NCBI GenBank assembly: GCA_030849075.1
Contig: JASAOO010003491.1
Coordinates: forward strand, 1-64,000
Origin: Zelonia costaricensis
Taxonomy: Eukaryota > Euglenozoa > Kinetoplastea > Trypanosomatida > Trypanosomatidae
DNA: 64,000 nt
Direction of reading: 5' to 3'
Shown here: positions 54,806 through 64,000 of the stretch, one piece after another
How positions within the stretch are numbered: the stretch's first letter is position 1
Layout: every line of letters starts with the position of its first letter
The notes under the pieces: generated by a model
Databases searched by the model: none
The model's input: only the letters and a program-made list of their open reading frames with translations
What the model was told of the DNA's origin: nothing
Made by a program: the position numbers and the translations under genes

Positions 54806-56530
54806 CTACGACGGCAGAAACGGTTTGAAGGACGGCGGTGGTGGTGGCAGGCCGTTCGCGCTGGGCCGCGCCGCAGCGGTGACCCCGGAGGCGGGAGGGG
54901 AGCTGTGCGAGACGGCAGACGGGTACGCCGCATAGGCGCTGGTCTCCGCCGTGGCGGCTAGGGCCTCGGCCGCGTAGCCCGTTGATGCGCTGGGCGGGTA
55001 CGCGTACAGGTTTGACGGTGACGCCTGCGCCGGGGCGTACGGCTGCTGAGGCGCGTAGGCAGAGGACGCGGGAGCCGCCGCCGCCGCCGGGGTAAAGGTG
55101 GTCTGCGGCGGGGTCGCAATGCTGTACGGCGCCATGCCCGCCGTCGTGGAGGCGTACGGCTCCGCCCCTCCCTGCGCGTAGGGGTCTGTGGCTGTGTAGG
55201 GCGCAGCTGCCGCGTTGGCGTGCGCAGAGGACGACAAGGACGAGGTCCCCGTGGCGCTTGATGTGGTGCAGTAGTGTGACTCAACGGGTGGCAGAAGACC
55301 GGTGGAGCCGTAGCGCGGCATCGCCTGACCCTCCCGCATCTGCTGCTGCGACTGCTGCTGTGGTGGTGGCGGTGGCGCGAAGGGCTGCGCAGCCGGTCCG
55401 GGCAGGCCGTTCTGGGCAGCCGGCGAGTAGCCGGGGGGCAGCGAGGTGGACTGGGACTGCGCCGGCGACCTCGTCAGCGGTGGAGGGGCCGCTGGTGACA
55501 CCGCCAGGTGGGCCAGCGCCGGGTCTGCGTGGTGCGTCGGGGGAGGTGGGAAGGCCTGCGCGTACGGGTCCGGCGGCGGCGGGTAGGCGCCGTAGGGCTG
55601 CGGCCCCGGTGGTGTGGAGGCGTTCTGCTGCTGTGACCCAAGCGCTGGGCCGTACGGGGAGTTGGGCAGGGTGCCGGGCCGCGACATGCCGGGCGTTGCG
55701 TGGCCCGAGGCGTGGTAGGAGGCGGAGAGGGCCTGCGCCGTCCCACCCGGCGACGACATCGTTCCCGTCGACGGCTGCTGCGCGGCGTAGGGAGCCGAGG
55801 CCGCGGTGCCGAAGTAGTCGGGCATCGCGTACTGCGGGCCGTGGCCGCCGCCACCGCCAGCGCGCGCGCCACCGCCGCCGAAGAGACTCGCGTGGGTGCC
55901 GGCCCCCGCGGCACCCGGCGGCGGCGGCAGTCCGCCGGCCATGGCGGGGGGGCGTGGCGGCCCTGCCATGGGCGGGGGCGGTGCGACCACCGTCTTGAGC
56001 CCGAGCCGCTCCCTCTCCGCCTCCTCAAGCTTCTCGTTGTACTCCCGCCGCACGCTCTCCGGGGCGTCTGGCGAGACCGTCCAGCGGCCCAGCTGCGGGT
56101 CGTAGTAGTACCAGTTGCGCGTCACCGGCAGACCGTTCTCGTCGAGCTCGAGGTGGTCGCCGCCGCCGTTGCCGCCCTGCGCGCCACCAGAGCCAAAGCC
56201 GAACGGGTCGCTGTTGCCGCCGCGCATGTTGGTGTTCCAGTACTGCGCCGCCTTCTCGTTGGCTTGCTTCCAGACGTGGTCCAGCTTCGACTCCCAGCCA
56301 GCCATCATGTCGGTCAGAGAGCGGGCGCCACCGCCGCCGAGGTTGGGGTCCGGGCCGCCGTTCGCCGCGGCGAAGGGGTCGGCGCTGGAGCTGCGGTTCT
56401 GCGCCGTCGAGAAGCCCGCCAGCTCCTCTCCACCCTGGCCGCTCCCACTGCCGTCCTCGGCGCCGCCGCCGCGGCCGCCAATGTCGAGGCCCAGCTTCGA
56501 GCCCAGCCAGCCAACTGCACGAATAGACAT
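54806..56530 (-). CDS. Pro/Gly/Ala-rich low-complexity protein with DPF motifs
   Basis: A 574-residue protein from MSIRAVGWLGSKLGLDIGG. The frame is open further upstream to 56929, but this ATG gives a plausible amphipathic N-terminus. Two DPF motifs are present (SADPFAAA at about 50, NSDPFGFG at about 108). The only structured-looking part is about 72-175: LTDMMAGWESKLDHVWKQANEKAAQYW, then NWYYYDPQLGRWTVSPDAPESVRREYNEKLEEAERERLG. From about 183 on it is proline-rich (APPPPMAGPPRPP) and then a long Tyr/Pro/Ala/Gln/Ser tail ending in PPPPPSFKPFLPS. The YYYDPQLGRW block followed by PPPPM resembles the tail of Sec16-like coat scaffolds. DPF motifs bind adaptor appendages. A vesicle-coat or condensate role is a reasonable guess, nothing firmer. 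Confidence 0.7.
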   Translation of the reverse strand: MSIRAVGWLGSKLGLDIGGRGGGAEDGSGSGQGGEELAGFSTAQNRSSSADPFAAANGGPDPNLGGGGARSLTDMMAGWESKLDHVWKQANEKAAQYWNTNMRGGNSDPFGFGSGGAQGGNGGGDHLELDENGLPVTRNWYYYDPQLGRWTVSPDAPESVRREYNEKLEEAERERLGLKTVVAPPPPMAGPPRPPAMAGGLPPPPGAAGAGTHASLFGGGGARAGGGGGHGPQYAMPDYFGTAASAPYAAQQPSTGTMSSPGGTAQALSASYHASGHATPGMSRPGTLPNSPYGPALGSQQQNASTPPGPQPYGAYPPPPDPYAQAFPPPPTHHADPALAHLAVSPAAPPPLTRSPAQSQSTSLPPGYSPAAQNGLPGPAAQPFAPPPPPQQQSQQQMREGQAMPRYGSTGLLPPVESHYCTTSSATGTSSLSSSAHANAAAAPYTATDPYAQGGAEPYASTTAGMAPYSIATPPQTTFTPAAAAAPASSAYAPQQPYAPAQASPSNLYAYPPSASTGYAAEALAATAETSAYAAYPSAVSHSSPPASGVTAAARPSANGLPPPPPSFKPFLPS

Positions 56531-57322
56531 TTGTGCGTGCGGTGAAGGAAGGGGAGGGGAAGAGGGATAAGCCGAACCCGGTTCGCCAGCGCTGCGCTTG
56601 TATGCGCTGCGCGTGGGGGGAGCAACTCGGAAGTATTCGACCAGGAAGGGCGCAGGGAAGTACTGGGTCAGTGCCGTGACGCACACGTCAGGCACAGGAG
56701 GGGGAGGCGAGCGGAAGCAGCCGTGCAAAGCGCTCGGTGTCCGCCTTGCTGCGTACCACAAGAGGCTGCGGGCACGCGGAAGAGATGAGGAGCAGGAGGG
56801 TCTGGGCTCGCAAGGATCGCGCAGCAAGCGGGTGTGAGAGTGAGGAAGGACGACGAAGCTAGTGGGAAACAAGAGAGAGAGAACGGGAGTACGTGTGAGG
56901 AGGAAGAGACGGGGAGGGCTGTAAAGCAAAGTGCACGGAAGCGCGAAGTGGCGTGACGAGCGGCAGGAGAGGCCGAGGCGACAGGAAGGTGGCCTGGCCG
57001 GTGACGCGGCAAAGGTGCGACAGCTCCGCGGAGATCAGCAAGAGAAGAACAACAAAAAAGGAGGCAGCGTACAAGCAGACGCGTGGCAAGGGGGTTGCGG
57101 TGTTCGCCGAGTGGAGCACGAGAGGCACCTTGGAGCTTTGCCCGCTTTGAGGACGTGGAAACGGGAAGTGGGGACCGCAAGGGTACTGCCGCTTATTACG
57201 CCTCAGCTAGCGTGAACAGCACACCTGCAAAAAAAAAAAACAAGAGCCACACGCGGGGAGGGTGAGAGGAGGGGCAACGAGCAGGAGGTGTGGGTCGGGG
57301 GGGAGGTGGGAGGTGGGAGGGC

Positions 57323-57397
57323 TGCGGCTGCTGATGGCGTTTGGTGCTGGAGACACGTCNTGCGGCTGCTGATGGCGTTTGGTGCTGGAGACACGTC
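57323..57397. repeat. Two identical 37-bp copies separated by one N
   Basis: 57323-57359 and 57361-57397 are identical, joined by N at 57360. Most likely two contig ends with the same sequence were joined without merging. Confidence 0.9.
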
Positions 57398-57804
57398 GCG
57401 TTCGCCACACTAAGGAGAGCTGTAGGACAGCGGGTTCGGTTGTGGCAAGCGCATGGCGGGAGGTGCGGGTAAACGCGTGTTGATGGGAGGGCAGGGGGGA
57501 GAGTGAGGGGGGCGCATGTGCACGCGGCCGACGCTCGACATCGGAAAAGCAGCGAAAAAGGCGAGGTGGAGCAGAGCATAGTGAAGAGGGGGAGGGGGGG
57601 GCACGAGCGGGTTCATCCTAAATAGGCTTCTGCAGCGCAGCCTGAGCAGGACGCGGTAACGAGGCCACGGCAATTCGGCAGGACGGCCGAATTTGGCATC
57701 AGCACAAGTGCCGCCTCGCCCTGCACTGAAGAATCTTTTTTTTTTTTGTGTGTGTGTGCTGTTTTGTTGTCATCCTGTGAGGCAGGCGACGATTACGGTG
57801 ATGT

Positions 57805-57827
57805 ATGTGTGTGTGTGTGTGTGTGTT
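57805..57827. repeat. (TG)11 microsatellite
   Basis: TG run downstream of the JMJD4-like stop codon. It reads as CA in RNA. Confidence 0.9.
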
Positions 57828-57924
57828 TCGGGGGAGTGGGGGAAGTGATCGGCTGGCGCGCGTCAGTGACTGTGTGTGTGGTTAGAGAAGACAGGAGCAG
57901 GGACGCGGCACTCAGTCGCCGCGC

Positions 57925-59259
57925 TCACTCTTTCTCGAAGAGCCGGGCGTAGGCGGCGTCCACGTCGGTCCGCAGCTGCGCCACCAGCGCTTCGGCCTCG
58001 AGCCGCTCCTCTTCTGCCCCGACAGCCGTCGCCGCACCGGTCCGCAGCTGCGTCAGCGAGTAGTCAAGGAAGCACGTCATGCTGGCAAACGACCAATTCG
58101 CACCGCTGTGCAGCAGGCCATCCGCGAAGCGCCGCCACGCCGCCGGGTCGCTGCAGTCGCAGATGGCGGCGATGTCGTCCACGTCGAGGTGCGAGGCGAG
58201 CTGCCGGGCGTCGGCCAGAAAGGCACGTGTCATGTGCGCCGCGTTGTGTGCGTTGCACCAGTTGTGGTTGAGCGCCACCGTCAGCGCCGCGACCGCCCCG
58301 TCGGTTGGGCCGACGGCGTACCCCTCACCTGTGATGTTGTGCACCTGGTGGTAGTAGAGCGCCGGGACAAAGACGAGGTCGCCTGGCTGCTGCACCACCG
58401 CCTCCACGTCGAACCCCGTCAGCACTCGCATGTCGGGCGGAGTGGGGAAGAGTGGAGGAAGGTGCTCGTGCAGGTACGCGTTGCCGGCTGGCGTCGGGAA
58501 GTACCACAGCTTGTCGCCGCACACATTGAAGGACCACGAGTAGGTGCCGAAGACGTCGCAGTGCAGCGGCGTCCAGCTGCCCACGGGCCCCATGTAGCAG
58601 AAGCGGTAGTCGCTCATCCCGTTCCCGAAGCCGGCAGCCGAGCCCGACGCTGCATCGCCGCGACGCCGACAAAACGCGTCCATCCAGTCGGCGCCGAGGA
58701 AGGCGGGCACGCGGTAGAGGCCGTCGCCGTGCGAGCCGTGTGCGCGCGCTGCGGTACACGCGGGAGCTGACGCCGGTGTCGCGCCGGCCTCTGCACCGCT
58801 CTCCAGCGCGGCCTGCAGGTGCCAGTCCTTGAGGTAGTACACAAGGGACGGCGACGAGGCTGCGGCCGCCGTTGGTGCTGCCCACGACTGCAGCACCGTC
58901 TCGAGTGGCACCTCCGCGCAGCAGCCCTCCTCTTGCGGCACGCTCTTGTCACTCTCGACGCCGTCGGCGCGCTCCTTCGCTGCAGCGGCGTGCGAAGTCA
59001 GTGGAGCCCTTGACGTTGCAGCCACACACGTCGGGCGGACGGGGTAGACGGGTACGCTCGTCTGCGGCCCCAGCGTACGGAGGAGCTCGAGGGGGCTGAG
59101 GCGGCGACGCAGCGTTGCCAGATCAAAGCAGGCGCCGCTGTCGCCCTCACCGGCGGCCGCACCGCCGCATACGTTGCGGATGATGGCGGGCCGGTTGGGC
59201 CGCAGGCAGGCCTCGCAAAACCCTGCGTACGTCAGGGTTGCGCCGTCCAGCTCAAGCAT
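57925..59259 (-). CDS. JmjC-domain 2-oxoglutarate oxygenase, JMJD4-like
   Basis: A 444-residue protein from MLELDGATLTYAGFCEACLRP. The frame is open upstream to 59412. The first residues include the PAIIRN motif seen at the start of cupin-like JmjC hydroxylases (24-29). The JmjC core is CYMGPVGSWTPLHCDVFGTYSW (221-242), with iron ligands H233 and D235, then FNVCGDKLWYFP. The third ligand is in YYHQVHNI (H307, with H304 nearby), and the downstream TVALNHNWCN matches the JMJD4 family. Human JMJD4 hydroxylates a lysine of the release factor eRF1 in the cytoplasm. That role is only inferred here. The region at 65-180 carries an insert rich in Ala/Ser/Glu not typical of the family. All three metal ligands are present, so activity is expected. 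Confidence 0.85.
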   Translation of the reverse strand: MLELDGATLTYAGFCEACLRPNRPAIIRNVCGGAAAGEGDSGACFDLATLRRRLSPLELLRTLGPQTSVPVYPVRPTCVAATSRAPLTSHAAAAKERADGVESDKSVPQEEGCCAEVPLETVLQSWAAPTAAAASSPSLVYYLKDWHLQAALESGAEAGATPASAPACTAARAHGSHGDGLYRVPAFLGADWMDAFCRRRGDAASGSAAGFGNGMSDYRFCYMGPVGSWTPLHCDVFGTYSWSFNVCGDKLWYFPTPAGNAYLHEHLPPLFPTPPDMRVLTGFDVEAVVQQPGDLVFVPALYYHQVHNITGEGYAVGPTDGAVAALTVALNHNWCNAHNAAHMTRAFLADARQLASHLDVDDIAAICDCSDPAAWRRFADGLLHSGANWSFASMTCFLDYSLTQLRTGAATAVGAEEERLEAEALVAQLRTDVDAAYARLFEKE

Positions 59260-60208
59260 GCCCGCACCACCCCATACGCTGCGGAGTAACGCCGCCGTAA
59301 GTGTCGGCAGTGAGAGATGAGGACGCGCTGAGCGCGGATTGTGTGGCTTTGGAGGGGGGGGGCGGGGGGAGGGACTCACAGCCGTAAACGCGTTCACGCG
59401 TGATGCGCCCACGAGTGCGCGTACAAGACGGGGCGGGGGGGCGGGGAAAGGGCACAGGGGGAAGAGTGAAAGCTAGGGTGCGGAGGGGGTGGGGGGCAGC
59501 ACAAAGCTATGAAAGCGTCCATGACGGTGTACCGGCGCGCGTTGCCATGGCTGTGAGCCGCTCGCGTGACGCGCCTCTTATTTTTCTTTTACGCGGCGCA
59601 GCCCCCTCGTAGCGCTGCCCGTTGTCCGCCACCTCGCCACACGCCGCCAACTCGTCATGACGTCTGCTCCACGTCGATGTTGCTGCCTTTTTTTCAACGT
59701 GTGTGCGTGTGTTTGCAGCCACAGTGTGTGCAGAGAGGGGGGAAGAGAGCAACACGGGCACGGCGGCGCCTTCCTGTCTGTGGAATCTAAGTTAGCATCA
59801 GCACGCGGCAGCACGGATGCACTGACAAGACAAGACACCACCAGTCAAAGAAAAAAGAAGAGGCGGCCTTGTCGGAAAGGGCGCAACGCCACGCGTGCGC
59901 GCGGGCGGGCAGAGAGCTGTGCCACTCGCGGAAAGGCTCCGGGCGAGCTCTGGGCACCTGCACACAAGCCGCAGTACGAAGTCAACGAGAGAAGAACGCA
60001 ATAACAGGTCACGAGCATCGACTGGCGGCCCCGCTGAAGAGGAGAAGCGCGCCGGCCATGCTCACGCCTGCGCTCTCGCATGCACGAGGCAAGCCCGCAA
60101 CACGACACCGACCGTGTCAGCACCAGAGCGCGCCGCCGCCGCCACCGCCGCAGCTCAACCTCTGACCCAGCCCTCGACACGTCCTCTCTATCCTACGCCC
60201 GCCGTAAC
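59260..60208. other. Intergenic region, no gene seen
   Basis: G-rich plus-strand block at 59351-59374 (pyrimidine-rich in sense) followed by a sense AG at 59348-59347, a possible JMJD4-gene acceptor with a 5' UTR of about 88 nt. Further T-rich plus-strand runs lie at 59579-59590 and 59688-59694. Confidence 0.65.
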
Positions 60209-63193
60209 TCAGCTGGACACCTTCAGGTACATCAGGTTTTGCGATAGTGCCGTGTAGCCGATGACGGCGTCGAGGTAGGCGTGCAGGTACTCGGCGTAGA
60301 GGCAGGCGTACAGCACGTTGCTGTTTGCCTCCACGGCGTCGCGGATCGACTCCACGGAGGCCTCGGAGCCGCGTCCGCTCTGCTCCGACGACGCCGGGCT
60401 CTTGTCCGCGTCCGCGTCCGCGTCCAGCGCGAGGAGGTCCCAGTGCTGCAGCAGCATGTCGTAGAGAAACGGCAGCGACACGGACATCGCGTTTTTCGCG
60501 GCAGCCGCAGCAGCAGCAGCGCTGGAGACGTTGCCCTTGCCCTTCTTGGTGGGACTTGAGACAGCGGCCTTGCCCTCCATGTGGTGGCGAAGCAGGTCGC
60601 GCAAGCCGCACAGCGCCATCACGAGCGGACCCCGCTGCGGGTCCAGGAGCGTGTACAGCACGCGCAGATCGGGCAGCACCGCGATCGAGACGACGAGGTC
60701 GGCGACAAGCGAGCTGACCGTGTACGGGGCCGAGTCGAGGTGACGCACGAGGCCACACAAGGCGCGGGTCAGCGGGGACGTCTGCACCCCAACGTGAAAC
60801 CACGAGTTCGACGACTCTGCCTCTGACACAGGCGGTGACGGCGACTTGGCGCGTGCGCCGGCGGCGGAGGCCGGTGTGGTATAGGGCTGCGTCATGGCAC
60901 TCATCACCCGCTGCCGGGCTCGCAGCGCGGCCGCCGGCATGTTCCCCTCGACCCGCAGCAACCGCGTCAGCACTGCTTCGCCCACGCGGTCGGGCTGCAG
61001 GCCCATCGCAGGCTGCGACCCCGCCGCCACCTGCAGGTTGTTCGGGAAGCACTCGTGAATGCTCATGTGCGGCGGGGCCCCCGCGGTGCCCCAGACCTCC
61101 GCGTTGCCCCTGTGTCCCCCCTCAGCGGCCGCGCCAGCTGGGGCAGCAGCGGCGCTCGCGTGCTGCTTGCGGTGCACGTCGCTGAGGGAGGTGACATCCA
61201 TCAGGAACACCTCGCGCAGGAAGAGGTGAGGCACGGTCTCGGCGAGGGTCTGGGTGAGCAGCAGCGTCGCCTTGGTGGCCGACCACCGCGTCGTGGCAAA
61301 GCCCAGCACGGCGCAGCTCTCCTTGTCCTCGTCGGAGAGGCACGGGTTGCTCGATAGGTGCGGGAGGACGTAGTACGCGAAGAAAGACGTCATGGGGTGC
61401 TCCTGCAGCGCGGCCGCGGCCTTCTCCTCCTGCTGCCCCCGCGTTGGCGCAGTGCCGGCAGCGGACTCGAGCACCACCACGTCGTAGAACCGCTTGCCGG
61501 GCACGACGCGCCCGCTCGCCTTGCGGATCGTCGTCGACAGAATCGCGTGCGCGAAGCAGTCCGTCAGCACAGACGCCGTCCCCTGCAGCTCGCTCAGCAG
61601 CCGCGCTGCCACGATGCAGGCCGCCGCGTACACGTGGCTGTCCGCCGACTGCAGTAGAGGCAGCAGCGTCTGCCGCACAAACTCCTTCTCGATGAGCGCG
61701 GGGAGCTGCAGGGCGTCGGCGACAGACGGCGCCATCGCCGTCAGCGTTGCCCAGAAGCGCACCACGTCGCGCAGATACAGCAGCTGCGTCACGCCGTCGT
61801 CGTTGTCGGGAATCTTGCAGAGCGTGAGCAGCGTTGTGCGGGCCGCGCTCAGCGTGCGTGTTGCCACGCGTGCCTCCTTCGCGACGAGGTCCTGAATCCA
61901 CGGGTCGGGGCACTTGGCTAGCGAGACGACGGCGCTGAGGGCGAAGCGGCACGTGTCGCGCCGGTGCGTCCACTCCGGCGTGCTGCAGTCGTGTGTCAGG
62001 TAAAGCAGCAGCGCATCGAGCAGGACGAAGAGGTCGCGGTCCTGCGTGCCGTCCTCAACGACGAAGAAGTTCGCCAGCGCCGGCACCCGCTCCATCTTCT
62101 CGGCCAAAGTCGTCAGAAAGATCACGAACTGCGTGCGGCCCGCGTCCTGCAGAAAGGTGCCAGCGAGCGGGTCGTCCACAACCCACGTCAGGGTCGGCGC
62201 CGTGGTCGACGACCCGGCCGAGGCGGCGGCGGCGGCAGCGGCAGCGTGGGCCGGGTCCAGCGCGCGGCCGACCTTGCGCACCATGTCGAGCACCGGGACC
62301 ACCAGCACCGGCGGGTTCAGCTGCAGCAGCGACATGGCCGGGTCTCCGGCCGGGTACGCCGCGCGGTCCGTCGGCAGGTCCGCCTCCTGCAGCAGGCGCG
62401 ACAGAAAGCCAAGAATGACGGATCGGACACCAGGCGGCTCGTCCTGCTTGGCGTACTGGCACAGCGTGAGGAGGAAGATGCTGCCGATGGGCGGCGGGTC
62501 CTCACAGTGGCCGGCCGCCGCTGCGGCGGCGGGCGCAGGCGGTGCAACAGCAGCAGCAGCGGTCCCGTCCCGATCCGGCGTCCCGCTTCCGCCGTCCTCC
62601 GTCGGCGTCACCGACCTGCTGCGGACGTCGGCGAAGAGGAAGCGGTAGCACGGGGGCAGGGCGGCGCAGTCGCGGTCGAGGCCGTTCAAGAGGCACGAGG
62701 AGGAGAGCGACGGGGACGGCGTGGTGGCCGCGTGCGTGGGTGGCGTCACGGCGGCCGCAGCGGGGTGCGAAGTGGCCAAGCTCTCAGGAAAGAAGGAACC
62801 GTCCAGAACGGTGCCGCGGTTCTGCAAGGCGAGGAAGCTGTTGACGAGCAGCTTGCGGTCCGTCAGCAGGGCGTCCAGAATGACGGTGAGGGCGTGCTCG
62901 ATAGCGCCCAGCTCCTTGACGAGGTTGCCGCGCTCGTCGTGTGTGTTGGCGCACTGCACTCGTTGGAAGTACTCGCACAGCAGCAGCCACTGCTCTTGGA
63001 TGACGGCCACCATCGAGACGGGCGCGCGCTGGCGTGGCGTGAGGCCGCGAGAGGAGGGCGGGTACGGCGAGACCCCCGCGCCGACAGACGGCCAGTTCGC
63101 AACGGCGACATCGACGTGACGCGCCGGGCCGGCCGCCGTGGTGCCCGCGCCCCGCTGTACCGCCGCTGTCGTCCCAGTGGCTGCAGAGCTCAT
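60209..63193 (-). CDS. FHIP/RAI16-like (FHF complex HOOK-interacting) protein
   Basis: A 994-residue, mostly helical protein. After a Gly/Ala/Ser-rich N-terminus, the helical part starts near 60. The family pattern is visible in order: VILDALLTDRKLLVNSFLALQN, the block CQYAKQDEPPGVRSVILGFLSRLLQEAD, VVPVLDMVRKVGRAL, a segment GRTQFVIFLTTLAEKMERVPALANFF, then LFVLLDALLLYLTHD, an RDVVRFWATLTAMAPSVADALQLPALIEKEFVRQTLLPLL stretch, and AACIVAARLLSELQGTASVLTDCFAHAIL. FHIP proteins bind Hook and Fts to link cargo to dynein. Ala/Thr/Ser-rich loops (e.g. near 330 and 540) separate the blocks. The match is by pattern of several blocks, so I am fairly but not fully sure. The start is supported by a clear tract and AG 48 nt upstream. 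Confidence 0.7.
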   Translation of the reverse strand: MSSAATGTTAAVQRGAGTTAAGPARHVDVAVANWPSVGAGVSPYPPSSRGLTPRQRAPVSMVAVIQEQWLLLCEYFQRVQCANTHDERGNLVKELGAIEHALTVILDALLTDRKLLVNSFLALQNRGTVLDGSFFPESLATSHPAAAAVTPPTHAATTPSPSLSSSCLLNGLDRDCAALPPCYRFLFADVRSRSVTPTEDGGSGTPDRDGTAAAAVAPPAPAAAAAAGHCEDPPPIGSIFLLTLCQYAKQDEPPGVRSVILGFLSRLLQEADLPTDRAAYPAGDPAMSLLQLNPPVLVVPVLDMVRKVGRALDPAHAAAAAAAASAGSSTTAPTLTWVVDDPLAGTFLQDAGRTQFVIFLTTLAEKMERVPALANFFVVEDGTQDRDLFVLLDALLLYLTHDCSTPEWTHRRDTCRFALSAVVSLAKCPDPWIQDLVAKEARVATRTLSAARTTLLTLCKIPDNDDGVTQLLYLRDVVRFWATLTAMAPSVADALQLPALIEKEFVRQTLLPLLQSADSHVYAAACIVAARLLSELQGTASVLTDCFAHAILSTTIRKASGRVVPGKRFYDVVVLESAAGTAPTRGQQEEKAAAALQEHPMTSFFAYYVLPHLSSNPCLSDEDKESCAVLGFATTRWSATKATLLLTQTLAETVPHLFLREVFLMDVTSLSDVHRKQHASAAAAPAGAAAEGGHRGNAEVWGTAGAPPHMSIHECFPNNLQVAAGSQPAMGLQPDRVGEAVLTRLLRVEGNMPAAALRARQRVMSAMTQPYTTPASAAGARAKSPSPPVSEAESSNSWFHVGVQTSPLTRALCGLVRHLDSAPYTVSSLVADLVVSIAVLPDLRVLYTLLDPQRGPLVMALCGLRDLLRHHMEGKAAVSSPTKKGKGNVSSAAAAAAAAKNAMSVSLPFLYDMLLQHWDLLALDADADADKSPASSEQSGRGSEASVESIRDAVEANSNVLYACLYAEYLHAYLDAVIGYTALSQNLMYLKVSS

Positions 63194-64000
63194 GGTGTGC
63201 CCGAGCGACGGCGAGGGAGTAACGAGTGCGTGCGTTCGCGCCTAGCCGAGGAGGAGTGAGGATAGAGGAGAGGAGAGCAGAGAAGGGACGGCGCCGCGGC
63301 GACGTGCGGATGATGACGGCGGGATTGCCAGAGCGTTGGCACTTTTTTGTTGTTTCTTTTCTCGCGTCCGTGCACCAGGCGCAGGCGTGTGCACTCGCGA
63401 GGTGTGCGCGGAAAAGGTCTCGGATAGAAGGCGGATGGAGGTGCACGAGAGGTGCAAGCTTGAGGCAGCTCCACAAACACACGCACACACTCTCACACTA
63501 CGAGAGAGTGAGAGAAGCTGAGAGAGAGAGAAGGAGGACAGGGAAGGTTTGGGCGGAAGCAGTGGAGGACGGGTGCTGCGAAGAGGAGGGGTGCATGTAG
63601 GATCTCCGTGCAGGCTGCCCGCCGCAGCGCATCGGCCGAGGCGCGGGTGCCCGCACACGCACACCTCTACAAAGGTCCGGGGGGAAGGGGGGGGGCAAGA
63701 GCAGCAACGACCTTTTCGTTTTTTCTCTTGCTTGAAAGGCCAACTCAGGCGCGTCTGCGATCACCTCACAGTGCCCATGCAGCGGGCCCGCTACCCAAGA
63801 GCGCCTCATTCCTGATGCTCGCCCCCATTCCCTTCCTGCGTCCATGCGTTGTTGTTGTTACAGTGCTTATGCACCGAGAGAGAGATCCGCCGCATGGCGT
63901 GGCTCGCTTACTCGCATTTTTGGAGGGGCGGGAGGCGATGACGACGCAGCAGTGGTGGCAGTGCGAGGGGAGGAGAGGGTGCGGGGGGCCACGAGAGGCG
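63194..64000. other. Upstream flank of the FHIP-like gene, no gene seen
   Basis: It contains the splice tract at 63242-63286, further GA-rich plus-strand stretches (63500-63560), and a G-rich run at 63680-63697. No coding frame of substance before the window ends. Confidence 0.65.
63242..63286 (-). promoter_or_regulatory. Putative trans-splice acceptor of the FHIP-like gene
   Basis: The sense strand reads CTCTCCTCTCCTCTATCCTC and further pyrimidines (plus-strand purines at 63247-63286), then AG at 63243-63242, 48 nt before the ATG. This is the cleanest acceptor in the window. Confidence 0.7.

Larger units (their letters stand above)
56531..57924. other. Intergenic region with duplicated 37-mer and unresolved base
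   Basis: Plus-strand purine-rich spacer. It contains an A12 run (57230-57241), the two 37-bp copies around the N at 57360, T-rich DNA at 57736-57746, and a TG array at 57805-57827. No gene recognised. Confidence 0.7.

Noticed and set aside
1..64000. tRNA, snoRNA or rRNA genes and strand-switch promoters
   Set aside because: I looked for the T-loop GGTTCGA context and for genes on the plus strand and found none. All credible genes are on one strand.

Overview
This window looks like nuclear chromosome sequence from a kinetoplastid of the Leishmania/Leptomonas/Crithidia group. The coding sequence is GC-rich and intron-free. All 21 protein-coding genes I can support lie on the minus strand and read from high to low coordinates, as expected for one polycistronic transcription unit. 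They are separated by long, low-complexity spacers. On the sense strand these spacers carry polypyrimidine tracts followed by AG, the signal for spliced-leader trans-splicing, and many CA/TG microsatellites. The gene content is also kinetoplastid: a gBP21/MRP1-type mitochondrial RNA-binding protein and IFT88 sit among housekeeping genes. I found no strand switch, tRNA, rRNA, CRISPR array, insertion sequence or viral gene.

Layout in transcription order (right to left): FHIP/RAI16-like protein (60209-63193); JMJD4-like JmjC oxygenase (57925-59259); a Pro/Gly-rich protein with DPF motifs (54806-56530); IFT88 (49594-52038); an unknown acidic protein (46692-47723); TSR2, a ribosome-assembly factor (45219-45938); MRP1/gBP21 (43561-44328); a mitochondrial protein that may share the MRP fold (40207-42090); an EXPERA/EBP-family membrane protein (38673-39308); a very large mitochondrial TPR protein (31647-36113); a double AAA+ NSF-like ATPase with an N-terminal hydrophobic signal (26521-29607); the cysteine desulfurase Nfs1 (24017-25351); the NVL/Rix7-type AAA ATPase (20575-22578); a small mitochondrial membrane protein (19325-19765); a two-TM protein (17131-18393); a mitochondrial protein with a PIN-like C-terminal region (13478-16246); a hairpin membrane protein (12061-12684); exocyst Sec6 (8099-10957); a TATDN1-type TatD nuclease (5669-6760); a possible TFIIIC triple-barrel protein (4108-4929); and the 5' part of an ABCA transporter running off the left edge (1-1173).

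As is usual for these organisms, neighbours are not grouped by pathway. Three themes do recur: mitochondrial proteins (six candidates, including Fe-S cluster and RNA-processing factors), ribosome assembly (NVL, TSR2), and trafficking or the flagellum (Sec6, IFT88, FHIP-like, NSF-like). Start codons were set from ATG position, targeting sequences and the nearest AG after a pyrimidine tract. For about nine genes this predicts 5' UTRs of only 0-9 nt beyond the spliced leader.

Two single-N positions (23331 and 57360) mark assembly joins, one between G homopolymers and one between identical 37-bp copies. The most interesting leads are the signal-bearing NSF-like ATPase, the possible second MRP-fold protein beside MRP1, the possible TFIIIC subunit, and the ultra-short predicted 5' UTRs.
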